A stretch of DNA of 64,000 nt. Source: Rhizomys pruinosus (Eukaryota > Chordata > Mammalia > Rodentia > Spalacidae). The position numbers and the translations under genes are program-made. Where the stretch lies: contig VZQC01012293.1 of the NCBI GenBank assembly GCA_009823505.1, forward strand, positions 707,406 through 771,405, written 5' to 3'. Each line of letters begins with the position of its first letter. The stretch's first letter is position 1. The notes beneath the pieces are model-generated. The model searched no databases. It was not told the DNA's origin and was given only the letters and a program-made list of their open reading frames with translations. Positions 54,962-64,000 of this stretch are shown here, one piece after another.

Positions 54962-55759
54962 GTATGAGCGTCACACATGCTCTGTCTTGTGGACCCTCAG
55001 AGAAACCTCATTTGCAAAGCTATGCCATTATTCAGCCTGCTTCTTACTGCATAAGGGAAACTTTCACCTCAGCAAATATGGTTAAAAAAATAGTTGTTTG
55101 ATATCACAACTGTCTGAGGGGTAAATTTCTCAAAGCCTAAATGGAAAATCTGGCTTCAAAAACAAAACAAAATTCTGACATTTTTCTAGCGATTTGTAAA
55201 ACTGTGTGCAATGATATGTACTGAACTAGGAAACGCTTGAAAGGATCTCAAACTCTCTTCTTTCTCTGACATTAAGGCCCTGACCAGGCAGGAAATGAAA
55301 CTAAAGCAGGATTGTAGGGTGTTGGCCCACCAAAGTGTGTATGTAGACACACACTCAGTGCCTTGCAGAGAAAGTTTCTCAACAACTCTGAGCTGACCAC
55401 TGAGCTAACAGAGAAAAGACTTCAGTGACTGTACGCCGTGTGCTTCAGAATTCCTCCCGCAGCGGAATTAGAGAACTTCAGGAATGATAAAAGAGGGAAG
55501 GGAAATAAATTGTAGACTGGGATTGAGAAACATTTTTTCCAAAGCTGTTATTGTATGCTATCTAAAATGGTTTGTCGGTCAACAAAAAGTCATAAGACAT
55601 GCAAAGAAGCAGGAAATGTGGTTCTGTAGAGATTGACAGAAACAGAAAATAGAATGTTTTCTGGGAAAAATCCAAATATCTCATTTGCTACACAGATTTC
55701 AGATCAGCTGTTACAAATATGTCCAAAGGACTAAAGAAAACCACATTTAAAATATGAAA
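54962..55759. other. Single-copy DNA, nothing recognised
   Basis: Unassigned. Confidence 0.5.
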
Positions 55760-57075
55760 GAAGGTGCTTTCTCCAGTCCCAGAAGCTTCCTTCAGCCAAT
55801 GTATCCCAAGTGTACAGACCTGTTGTGGACTCTTCACCCTGAACCCACTCTGCCCTCTCCCCACCTCAGGAGCCTTCTCTGACCAGCTTGCCACATGGGG
55901 CCCTGCCCAGTCCAGGCACAGTGAGTAAGGCAGCTTGCACCCTGATCTACCTCTACTCCTCCACTTTGACCAATCTGCAAACTCTACTTCCCACCTCCAG
56001 ACTCTAGCCCAGTGGCCTGAAAACAGAGCAAAAAGAACAGCTAACAACCTGATCCTAGCAGGCCAATTCTCATGTGAAAAACACAAGCAACACAGAAAGC
56101 CAAGACAATATACTTGCCCCACCCCCATCCCTGCATTACCAAGTGGTCCCTAAGGTGAATGACTTAATGACATTCAAGACATGAATTCAAAAGAACTACA
56201 ATAAATGCTCAAAGAGTTTAACATGGGCAGGGCAAGGATAGGAATGAACTGGATGAAGCCCAAGAAAGCAAGAATAGCGGAATGAAAGAAGAATGAAAAC
56301 TCAGGAAATAGAAACAAATGAAGAGATCGAAACACTGAAGAAAACCCAAGGCAGGCCCATTAAAAGAGCCACTCATCACTTTAGATGGAACTTTTAAAGC
56401 CAGAAAGGTTTGGAAAGATATGTTCCAAGTTCTGAAAGACTACAACTGCCAAACCAAAATACTATACCCAGCAAGCCTTTACAACTGAAAGAGAAATAAA
56501 AATTTCCATGATCAAAACAAACTAATGGAATTTATGACTACTAAGCCAGCTCTACAGAATATACTGGAAGGGATATTTTTTGTCTAAATAGAAATATGGG
56601 AACATCCAAAAGGCCACAGGGAAAAAGAAACAATACCAGGCTGTTAATAAAAAGTTGTCTAAGAAAACATCACAAAACCATCAAAACAACCGGAACGACT
56701 TATGGACTTATGCATGCACCTTTTAATAATAAATATGAGTAGTAATGCTCTCGACTCTATAATACTGGTGACTAGCTTTCATAGAGCAAGATGGTGCTGT
56801 TCACTCTGCTGGGACAGTAAAAGCATCATCAGTCTTACCCAGATATGCACTCTATGAACTCAAAAAGTATCCACTTTTGAGATGAGATGTACTCATTGGA
56901 GTGATGATGGCACAGCTGTTATGGGAATAACCAAATGCTCCAGGACTGGCTGTGAGGCGTGTTCCACAAGAGAATCCATGCACAATGCTGTAAGCCTCTT
57001 TTGTCAGTAAATGGAGGTGAATGCAGAGATCCTTGGCTGCACAAGATCCTGAGAAAAGACAGATGAAACCTTATC
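55760..57075 (+). mobile_element. Rearranged L1: 5' region, ORF pieces, 3' UTR
   Basis: About 55,800-56,350 resembles the L1 5' UTR/ORF1 start (CCAATTCTCATGTGAAAAACACAAG, AGACAATATACTTGCCCCACC, GGATGAAGCCCAAGAAAGC). 56,390-56,580 has GACTACAACTGCCAAACC and CTATACCCAGCAAGCC. 56,700-57,075 follows an Lx-type 3' UTR (CACTCTGCTGGGACAGTAAA, GTGTTCCACAAGAGAATCC). Internal deletions and stops exclude activity. It continues after the B2 at 57,491. Confidence 0.75.
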
Positions 57076-57490
57076 CCTGAACAAGACATTTACTTTATTT
57101 ATTGTTTTTATTTTTTGTGTATGAGTGTATTGCCTGCCTGTATGTAAGTGGGCCCATGTCATGTAATGCTCATGGAGCTCAGAAGAGGGCGTCAGTCCCT
57201 GGAACTGGAGGTTCAGATGGTTGTTAGTTACCATGTGGGTGCTGGGAATTGAACCAGTTTCTTTGTAAGAATAACTCTTTTTTTTTTTTTTTTTTGTCTT
57301 TTTGAGACAGGGTCTCCCTGTAGCCCCAGCTGTCCTGGAACTCACTCTGTAGACCAGGGTGGCCTTGAACTCACAAAAATCCGACTGCCTCTGCCTCCTG
57401 AGTGCTAGGATTAAAGCGTGCGCCACCATGCCTGGCCAAGAGTAACTCTTAATTGCTGAGCCATCTCTCCAGCCCCTGAACAAGACGTTT
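57076..57490 (-). mobile_element. B2 SINE inside L1, itself split by B1
   Basis: CCTGAACAAGACATTT (57,076-57,091) and CCTGAACAAGACGTTT (57,475-57,490) flank an antisense B2. The B2 tail half is 57,092-57,279 and its head is 57,451-57,474. Confidence 0.95.
57267..57450 (-). mobile_element. B1 SINE inside B2
   Basis: Antisense B1 (57,280-57,437). AAGAATAACTCTT (57,267-57,279) and AAGAGTAACTCTT (57,438-57,450) are its target duplications and belong to the B2 head. Confidence 0.96.
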
Positions 57491-57990
57491 CTACCACATC
57501 CTTAAGTCTCAGAGAACACTGTGGAAGAGGGGGTAGAATGAAGTTAAGAGCCAGAAAAAATAGGGAGAAAGGCTATAAAGTGCCACTTTCTGAGTATGAC
57601 ATCCGTGAGAATCATGAACTGTTATCAACCGTGCCTACTGGAACTGGTTGGGCCCATCCAACAGTCAGCTATGGATAGGGCGGAGTCTCATGGGGCTTTA
57701 CTACTTACTGCTGAACCATTGGAAACTAACAGATCCAAGGAGAGGAAGAGGCAGAGTATCCAGTTTTGTGCACACTGATGAGCCCTCCAGGCTCCAATGG
57801 ATAGTTCCAATCCCACGGTCACACAGAGGGCCCTAGATAAACTCCGTGGGACACAAAACAAAAGGTCATGAATATGGGAAATAGATTTGCAGGTAAGAAG
57901 GGAGGCTGACAGTGGTGGCAGAGAGGTAGGAGAAGGCAGGGGTAGTCAGAATGCACTGTCTACTTGTCCAAAGCAAAAATAAAATCTACT
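57491..57990 (+). mobile_element. L1 (Lx-like) 3' UTR end
   Basis: GAGAACACTGTGGAAGAGGG, GTGCACACTGATGAGCCCTCC, CTAGATAAACTCCGTGGGACAC and ATGAATATGGGAAATAGATTTGC, then a terminal A-rich stretch. Continues the L1 from 57,075. Confidence 0.82.
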
Positions 57991-58011
57991 AATTAAAAAA
58001 ATTAAAGGAGA

Positions 58012-58175
58012 GACCCAGGAAGATGGCTCAGTGGGTAAAGACACTGCTGTGGAAGCCTGGTGACTTGAGTTCAGTCCTTAGAACCCATATAAAATTGGAA
58101 ATGCTACAGCAGCTATCCATGGCACATGTGTTCCACTGTGGACACACAAAATAACAAATTAAAAATTTTAAGTAA
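58012..58175 (+). mobile_element. B3-like SINE, eroded
   Basis: AGGAAGATGGCTCAGTGGGTAAAG head, CTTGAGTTCAGTCCTTAGAACC body, an ACACACAAAATAAC tail. Confidence 0.78.
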
Positions 58176-58202
58176 GACATTTCTAGACTGTACTATGCCC
58201 AA

Positions 58203-58570
58203 GAGTGCCTGAATCCAGCCTCTGCATGGCAGACAGCTTCCCAAATTGTTCCATCCCCAGCTCCCTACCTTGAGATCATTTGAAGCACCTCTTTCTGCTC
58301 TAGGGCTAGACTTCCCTGCTGTTGGCCACAGTTCCAGATACTTCCAGCCTGCCTGAGAGAGCCTGAATCCAGCCTGGAGTGGTGGGGTTCCAAATTGTGC
58401 TGTACCCATCTCCCTGACCTTGAGATCATCTGAGGACCCCCCTGCTACTCCAGGGCTAGAACCCTCTGTAATTTAGTAGGGGTCTGAGAGGGCCTGAATC
58501 AAACTTCTGCCTAATAAGCCTCCCAAATTGTGCTGGGCCTGTTGGTTAGTAGAGGCCAAGACCTAGTAGA
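58203..58570. repeat. Diverged tandem array of 130-155 bp units
   Basis: Units start near 58,203, 58,357 and 58,488 with GAG-GCCTGAATCCAGCC-like blocks and share CCCAAATTGTNCC, CTCCCTNACCTTGAGATCAT and CTCNAGGGCTAGA. L1 sequence follows, so these may be L1 5' UTR promoter monomers (inference). Confidence 0.6.
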
Positions 58571-58659
58571 AGCCTGAAAATATCTGATTGATGCCTGACT
58601 TGGGCCTGCAGGAGCTTCTGGGTAGCTGGACTATAACCATCTGGTCTCTCCAACACAAA

Positions 58660-59092
58660 ACCGAAAGAGAGAAAGTAAAGCCTAGACCAATCAGCCTTTC
58701 ATACTTAATAAGAAAACAACCAAGGCACACCAAGAATACAAAGTCAATATTCAACTTAACAAAGAAAGATGTGAGGGAATTCAACTGGAGGAAGCATACC
58801 TCAATGTAATTAAAGCTATATGCAATAAACCCACAGCCAATACCATTCTAAATGGAAAAAAAAAAAAAAAAAGAAAAACTACCATTTGACCTGGTTATAC
58901 CACTCCTTGGAATATACCCAAGGGATTCATCCTATTGCAGGGATGCATGCATATCCTTGTTTTCTGCTCCTCTTTCCATAATAGCTAAGAGCTGGAAGCA
59001 AGCTAAGTGTCCCTCAACGGATGAGTTGATAACGAAAATGGTACAATTACCCAATGGAGTTCTACTCAGCAGTAAATAAAGACTACATCAGG
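58660..59092 (+). mobile_element. L1 ORF2 fragments, rearranged
   Basis: AGCTATATGCAATAAACCCACA-GCCAATACCATTC is the ORF2 reverse-transcriptase region. After an A-run it jumps to the ORF2 end (CCACTCCTTGGAATATACCC, CCCTCAACGGATGAGTTG). Not functional. Confidence 0.82.
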
Positions 59093-59355
59093 GCCAAAGA
59101 GATGGCTCAGTGGTTAAGAACACTGACTGCTCTTGCAGAGGACCTGGGTTCAATTCCCCGCACCCATATGGTGGCTAAGAACTGTCTTTAGGCCGGCCAT
59201 GGTGGCACACGCCTTTAATCCTAGCACTGGGGAGGCAGAGGCAGGTGGATCTCTGTGAGTTCAAGACCAGCCTGGTCTACACAGTGAGTTCCAGGGCAAC
59301 TGGGCTCTAGGGAGACCCTGTCTCAAAAAGAAAAGAAAGAAAGAAAGAAAGAAAG
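59093..59355 (+). mobile_element. B2-head/B1 chimeric SINE insertion in L1
   Basis: A 98-bp B2 head (59,093-59,190) runs directly into a full B1 (59,191-59,325) with an (AAAG)n tail, and L1 resumes at once. No B2 3' half remains. Flanks AAAGACTACATCA and AAAGATGGACATGA look like one shared duplication. Confidence 0.88.
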
Positions 59356-59809
59356 ATGGACATGAAATTTGCAAGTAAAGGGATGGATCTGAGAACTATT
59401 ATGCTAACACAGACTCAGAAAAACAAAGATGTGTCTTCTCCCTCATTTATGGATCCTAGCACCAAATCCTTATATGTGGGTATGTATTGTGATGTAGCTG
59501 CAGGAACCAGGAGAATAGAAAGGGACCAGGGAGGAAAAGGAAAGAGGGAAGCTGAGAGAGAACAGTAGAAGATGGGCGTTACTAAGAAAGAAATGGATAA
59601 CATGAGGATGTTTGAGTGGGAGGAGAGAGGGAGGGTTAGAAGGAAAGGTGGGGATAAAGGGAAAGAAGCTCAAGGGAAGCGGGACCATAGACTGCTATTA
59701 TCAAGGGAGAAATGGGGGAAACGGGGACACTTTAAATGGGGAAGACATGGAGGGATGGTTAGACAGGGTGGAGGACAGAGGAGAGAAAAACAACGCTTAG
59801 TTAGTTTAA
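59356..59809 (+). mobile_element. L1 3' UTR continuing
   Basis: GACATGAAATTTGCAAGTAAAG, CTCCCTCATTTATGGATCC and a purine-rich stretch. Confidence 0.8.
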
Positions 59810-60081
59810 AAAACCAGAGGGAGGGGCTGGAGAGGTGGCCTAGTGCTTAAGAGCGCCGACCGCTCTTACAGAGGACCCGGGTTCGATCCCCAGCACCCAC
59901 ATGGTGGCCAAGAGCCATCTGAAACTCCAATTCCGGGAGAACTCCAGTTCCGGGGGAATCTGACACCCTCTTCTGACCTCCGCGGCATTGCACGACACGG
60001 GTGCACACACCTGCATGCAGACAGTACATTCATACACATATCCGGAAAGAAAAAAAAAAAAAAAAAAAAAAAACAGAGGGA
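59810..60081 (+). mobile_element. B2 SINE, CpG-rich, with TSD
   Basis: Young-looking B2 (59,823-60,070) keeping GAGCGCCGACCGCTCTTACAG, a GGGTTCGATCCCC B box and CCGCGGCATTGCACGACACG. AAAACCAGAGGGA and AAACAGAGGGA flank it. Confidence 0.96.
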
Positions 60082-61020
60082 ATCATATTAATCTAATAAG
60101 CTAATGACAAGTTACACAAATAATATCTATATATGACTCCATGTGCAAAGCTGAAGGCTACATAACAAGAAACAGTGCCAGACAGGAGAAACCTTCCTTT
60201 GAGTTGTTGGTCAAGGTTGTCCAAGAGACTCCCCAAATTATACGGACTATTGCCACAGCCTTGATTCCCTCCCAGAACTTAAAGGTAAGACCCTATTGCT
60301 GAAGACAGGACATCCTTCAGAGACTGGCTTTGGAGCAATGGAGCTGGAACTGACCTGGAAGCCACCTGAGTGCTAGCTCTCCTAGGTTTGCAGAGCACTA
60401 CACAAGCTACTCGGCGAGAACGTCAACTGATGGTCTAACACTGGCTTTGAGACTAAATAGCCACAGCATATGACATTGGTGCGGTAGTGACACTACTGGG
60501 GGGCAACGAATGGCTAACTGATTAAACTAAATCCCACTCAATGGGAGGAAACTCGTGTGCATGTAAACATACCCAAACACACATGGCTTGAGAGGTCATA
60601 GGCTAACATATCCCTAGGCTCATGTAACTTCGTACGAAGTGTAAAATATATATCCTTGTATTTACAAACAAATATATCAGACACATCATCAAAGAAGCAT
60701 CTTTTACATCAGATGAAGACCATTATGAGTACCACAACTGTCACACATAGACATTGTGAACTGCCCAAGCCTAAGCAGCACATCTACAATGTAACCTCTA
60801 CACCTAAGACTCATATAACATAGAACAAGGGGCCAAGAGGACACTAATTAACCTCTCAACTGTCATTAAGGAAGCTTCCCTCATGCAACAGGGGTCCAGG
60901 ACCTCAAAAGGTCGTACGTGGCCAAACCATGGAAATTAGGAGTCTATACAGTGTGAGTCAATGGACAGCTTTCCTATATTCGGCTTCACTCCCCCAAGGC
61001 TCAGAAAGGTTGGAGAAATT
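60082..61020 (+). mobile_element. L1 (Lx-like) 3' UTR
   Basis: Collinear with 13.2-13.9 kb (AGACAGGAGAAACCTTCCTTTG, TAAGACCCTATTGCTGAAGAC, GGGAGGAAACTCGTGTGC). The right limit is approximate. Confidence 0.82.
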
Positions 61021-61206
61021 GAAGACAAGTTGGTTGAAATGATCCAGTCTGATGAATAAAAATAAAAAGCCTTTGAAATCAATCATCAAATTTACTGATA
61101 TGAAAAATACAAGTTCCAGAAGGAGAGGAAAGAGAAGGGACAGGAAGCTTGGAGACCTGAAGATGCAATAGCTAAAACTCAAATTTCCAAAAATGTTTAG
61201 TTTTTG

Positions 61207-61462
61207 AAAAAGATTCACTTTCATTTTATGTATGAGTGTTTTGCCTCCATGCATGTATGTATGTATACCATGTATGTAGGTATGTACATATACCATGTAT
61301 GTATGTATGTATACCATGTGCATGCCTGGTGTCTACAGAGGGCAGAAGGCCCCTGACCTTCCACAGAGGTCCCTGGTACTGGAGTCACAGATGGCTGTGA
61401 GTCACCATGTGCTGGGGAACCTAGCAAGAGCAGCTGGTACTCTTAATCTAAGCTATCTCTCA
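61207..61462 (-). mobile_element. B2-type SINE with (ATGT)n expansion
   Basis: ATGTATGAGTGTTTTGCC at the tail side, then an expanded ATGT/GTAT array with TACC interruptions (about 61,250-61,318), GGAGTCACAGATGGCTGTGAG, and a degraded head CTTAATCTAAGCTATCTCTC. Confidence 0.8.
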
Positions 61463-61485
61463 AGCATCAAAACTCGTTTAACCAA

Positions 61486-62137
61486 ATGTTGTTTTAGTTA
61501 CTTTCCTGTTGCTGTGATAAAGACCATGACCAAAAGCAACTTGAAAAGCAAAGGGTTTATTTGGCTTCCAAATTCCAGTCCATTGTGGAGGGAAGCAGGG
61601 TGGTGGATGACCACAAGGAAACAGAATTTTCTAGATAGATGGGAAGTTACTAGGAACCCAGAAGCAGGACTGAAGCAGAGGCCATGGAAGAATGCTGCTT
61701 ACTGGCTAGCTTCTCGACATTCTCTGCTAGCTTTCATGTACTGCCCAGGCACCATGCCTAAGATTGCCCACAGTTGACAGAGTCCTCTTATATCAATCAG
61801 CAATCAAGAAAATGCTTCACAGAGCCTGGAGAGTTGGCTCAGTGTTTAAGAGCACTGACTGCTCTGGCAGAGCACCCAGGTCCTAACACCCACATGGCAG
61901 CTCACAACCATACATAGCTCCCCAGGGGATGTGAAGACTTCTTCTGCCTTCTGTGGGCACTGCATGCTTGTGGTACACTTTACATACATGTACACAAAAC
62001 ACTTACACACATTTTTTTAATGCTTCACAGACAAAGCCAAAGACTAATCTGATGGAGGAAATCTCTCAGCCGAGGATTTCCTCTTCCCAAGTGACTCTAG
62101 TTTGTGCCAAGTGGACAAAGACTAGCCAGAATGCCAA
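61486..62137 (+). mobile_element. Solo LTR-like rodent repeat, split by B2
   Basis: TTTTAGTTACTTTCCTGTTGC, AAGGGTTTATTTGGCTTCC, GAGGCCATGGAAGAATGCTG and GTGACTCTAGTTTGTGCCAAG match the LTR-like repeats at 2.2 and 27-29 kb. Interrupted at 61,824-62,018. Confidence 0.8.
61811..62031 (+). mobile_element. B2 SINE inside LTR-like repeat
   Basis: B2 body 61,824-62,018. AATGCTTCACAGA at 61,811-61,823 and 62,019-62,031. Confidence 0.96.
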
Positions 62138-62149
62138 ATAAAACTTATC

Positions 62150-62286
62150 TCAAGAATGCAAGGTTTGTTTCTATATCATCAGACACACAAAAAAGTAATG
62201 AACGAACCTATCAACCTTTCCTAATAGAAACATTCAACAAACTCAGAATAGAACGAAATGTTCTCAACTTAATAAAGCTACTTCTT
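62150..62286 (+). mobile_element. L1 ORF2 fragment
   Basis: Translates to a piece of the ORF2 reverse-transcriptase region (FNKLRIERN then LNLIK). Short and isolated. Confidence 0.75.
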
Positions 62287-62432
62287 GCCGGATGTGGTGG
62301 CACACGCCTTTAATCCTAGCACTTGGGAGGCAGAGGCAGGTGGATCTTTGTGAGTTCAAGGCCAGCCTGGTCTACAGAGTGAGTTCCAGGACAGCTGGAG
62401 CTACAGGGAGACCCTGTCTTGAAAAGACCAAA

Positions 62433-62471
<39 letters not shown>

Positions 62472-62482
62472 AATAAATAAAG
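62287..62482 (+). mobile_element. B1 SINE with (AAAT)n tail
   Basis: Well-kept B1 (62,287-62,431). Its tail has expanded into about 12 AAAT units to 62,481. Confidence 0.96.
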
Positions 62483-62616
62483 GCCACCTCTTAACTTAAC
62501 TTTACATTCTGAATGTTTTTCCTTAGAGCACACACATGGTAAGTATTGTCTGTGCTTACTGCTTCAAATCAACATTCTTTTGGAGGTTCTAACTAGGGTT
62601 TTAAACATTGCTTTGG

Positions 62617-62838
62617 ATGTTCCGAAGGGCAGGGCAGGGCAGAGATGAAAGAAAAAGGGAAAGGGAATGGAAAGGAAAGGGGAAATGAGCAGAAAAGATG
62701 AAAGGAAAGATAAAAGAATGAAGAAAAAATAAAAGGAGGAGAGGGAAGGGGAGGGGGGAAATAGGAGGGCAGAGGAGAAGGGGAGGGAAGGGAAGGGAAG
62801 GGGAAGGAGAGGGGAGGGAAGAGGAGGGGAGGGGGAAG
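62617..62838. repeat. Polypurine tract
   Basis: About 220 bp that are almost all A/G (GGGCAGGGCAGGGCAG, then GGAAAGG/GGGAGGGGA types). It can form triplex (H-) DNA in principle. Confidence 0.93.
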
Positions 62839-63469
62839 TACTTCTCAGATAGAATATAGAAATGTTGCCTTTTTGAGTGGCAAGGCCTCAACAATATTAT
62901 TAGAGAGGATTGTCTGTACTTTGCAGACTATGAACAAATTTCCATGGGCCCATTTATGACATGAGGCAGGGTCTGAGCAATGCTGATAGCATGTATTGGT
63001 CAGCTATCAACAGAATGAGTACAGACAGGAGGAGGTGCACTCTGTGCAAGTATCCTGCATCATCCCTGTCACGCCTTTCACAGTGAGTGGAGACTGACCG
63101 TGATGGCGAGACAGAACTGGTCAAGCATAGTGCTGTGCATGTTGTATGCTATCTGATGTGATTTCTGACAGAGCTCTTGCTTTTACAGAGTCTGTCTCTT
63201 CATAGGAAATCATTTTCCAAGCACCCGGGTGAGCTCCTGGGGAGTAGGATCATTTTCGAGTGTGCAGCACTAAGGGCATGTCTGAAATGGATGGTCTCTA
63301 CTGGCCCACTAGCTAAGAGACAAACTAGGTCAACTCCAGGTCTTCCAAGGCTGTCTGAAATATGAGTGTCACGAAGCAAAGAAACATTTTTAAATGTATT
63401 TGTCCTCTGAGAAATTCATATTCTCATATGACCAGGTTCTTTGAAAATTCTATTTGGTTTCTCACATTT
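62839..63469. other. Single-copy DNA
   Basis: No repeat recognised; contains the weak splice-flanked segment at 63,189. Confidence 0.5.
63189..63228 (+). other. Possible 40-bp exon (weak)
   Basis: Acceptor GCTCTTGCTTTTACAG and donor CCCGG|GTGAGCTC flank 40 bp with two open frames. No homology recognised; chance matches of this quality are common. Confidence 0.12.
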
Positions 63470-63574
63470 CAAAGTCTGAGACAGGATCCCTTTTGTAGCC
63501 CAGACTGCCCTTAAACTTGCCATGTTCCTGCCTCAGCCTTTGAGAGCCTAGATCACAGACACGTGCCACCATAC
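63470..63574 (-). mobile_element. B1/7SL-type SINE at the edge of the minisatellite
   Basis: CTGAGACAGGATCCCTTTTG, GCCCAGACTGCCCTTAAACTTG and TCAGCCTTTGAGAGCCTAG are an old antisense 7SL-type SINE. Its 5' end (CACAGACACGTGCCACCATAC) is the first unit of the array. Confidence 0.75.
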
Positions 63575-64000
63575 CACAGACACATGCCACCATACCACAG
63601 ACACGTGCCACCATACCACAGACACGTGCCACCATACCACAGACACGTGCCACCATACCACAGACACGTGCCACCATACCACAGACATGTGCCACCATAC
63701 CACAGACACGTGCACCATACCACAGACATGTGCCACCATACCACAGACAAGTGCACCATACCACAGACATGTGCCACCATACCACAGACACGTGCCACCA
63801 TACCACAGACACATGCCACCATACCACAGACACGTGCCACCATACCACAGACACATGCCACCATACCACAGACACATGCCACCATACCACAGACATGTAC
63901 CACCATACCACAGACACGTACCACCATACCACAGACACATGCCACCATACCACAGACACGTACCACCATACCACAGACACATGCCACCATACCACAGACA
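63554..64000. repeat. 21-bp minisatellite, 21+ units, open at window end
   Basis: Contiguous CACAGACACGTGCCACCATA C units from 63,554. 21 complete units end at 63,992 and the next is cut by the window. Units 8 (63,701) and 10 (63,742) are 20 bp. Variants alternate ACGTGCC, ACATGCC, ATGTGCC, ATGTACC and ACGTACC. No spacers. Confidence 0.98.

Noticed and set aside
63462..63995. Three overlapping minus-strand frames of 144-177 codons (VVWWHVS/CLWYGGT repeats)
   Set aside because: The 21-bp unit is a multiple of three and lacks stops in all three minus-strand frames; the two 20-bp units only shift frame. This is a minisatellite artefact.
63554..64000. CRISPR-like array
   Set aside because: Units are contiguous with no unique spacers, and the genome is mammalian.

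Overview
The window is nuclear DNA from a muroid rodent. The diagnosis rests on many rodent-specific SINEs (B1, B2, B3, B4) on both strands, and on rodent L1 pieces whose 3' ends resemble the Lx families. Older mammalian repeats are also present (MaLR/MLT1 LTRs, Tigger-like DNA transposon pieces, a 7SL monomer and possible L2). The species cannot be fixed. Most B1 copies end in a GGGAGACCCTGTCTC form rather than the CAGAGAAACCCTGTCTC form I know from mouse and rat, so another muroid lineage is likely. No protein-coding gene, tRNA, rRNA or known ncRNA could be supported. The open frames are short, repeat-derived or low-complexity. The window reads as a gene-poor, intergenic or deep-intronic region.

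Layout. 0-11 kb: SINEs scattered in single-copy DNA, with a 12-bp minisatellite, a 45-bp tandem duplication, an RFX-type X-box and a TSD-flanked insertion that is little more than a poly(A) tail. 11.4-14.5 kb: a decayed L1 3' end split by another rodent repeat. 15-25 kb: mostly single-copy DNA with B4, B2 and B1 insertions, two B1s in the same target site, and a 31-bp triplication. 25-29.6 kb: polypurine/polypyrimidine tracts around the only N, then two Lx-like L1 3' ends, one holding a 2.0-kb non-coding LTR element with TG...CA ends and a 5-bp TSD. 29.6-37.4 kb: mostly single-copy DNA, including a block that looks like a regulatory element, plus microsatellites and one L1 3' end. 37.4-46.3 kb: ancient transposons and LTRs. 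46.3-48.6 kb: the only CpG-rich stretch (about 47.50-47.79 kb), followed by a pyrimidine-rich stretch, a (CA)n and a (CCCCCA)n array. 48.6-55.8 kb: single-copy DNA, a 32-bp x 5 minisatellite and a 76-bp segment with good splice-site signals. 55.8-64 kb: nested L1, LTR and SINE insertions, a polypurine tract and a 21-bp minisatellite that runs off the window end.

Functional reading. The only places that might belong to a transcription unit are the CpG island and, weakly, the splice-flanked segments at 3.65, 54.89 and 63.19 kb. Everything else functional (X-box, octamer, homeodomain-like blocks) is a regulatory hypothesis that needs cross-species alignment. I found no sign of a previously undescribed biological system. 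The interesting content is insertion history and tandem-repeat birth.
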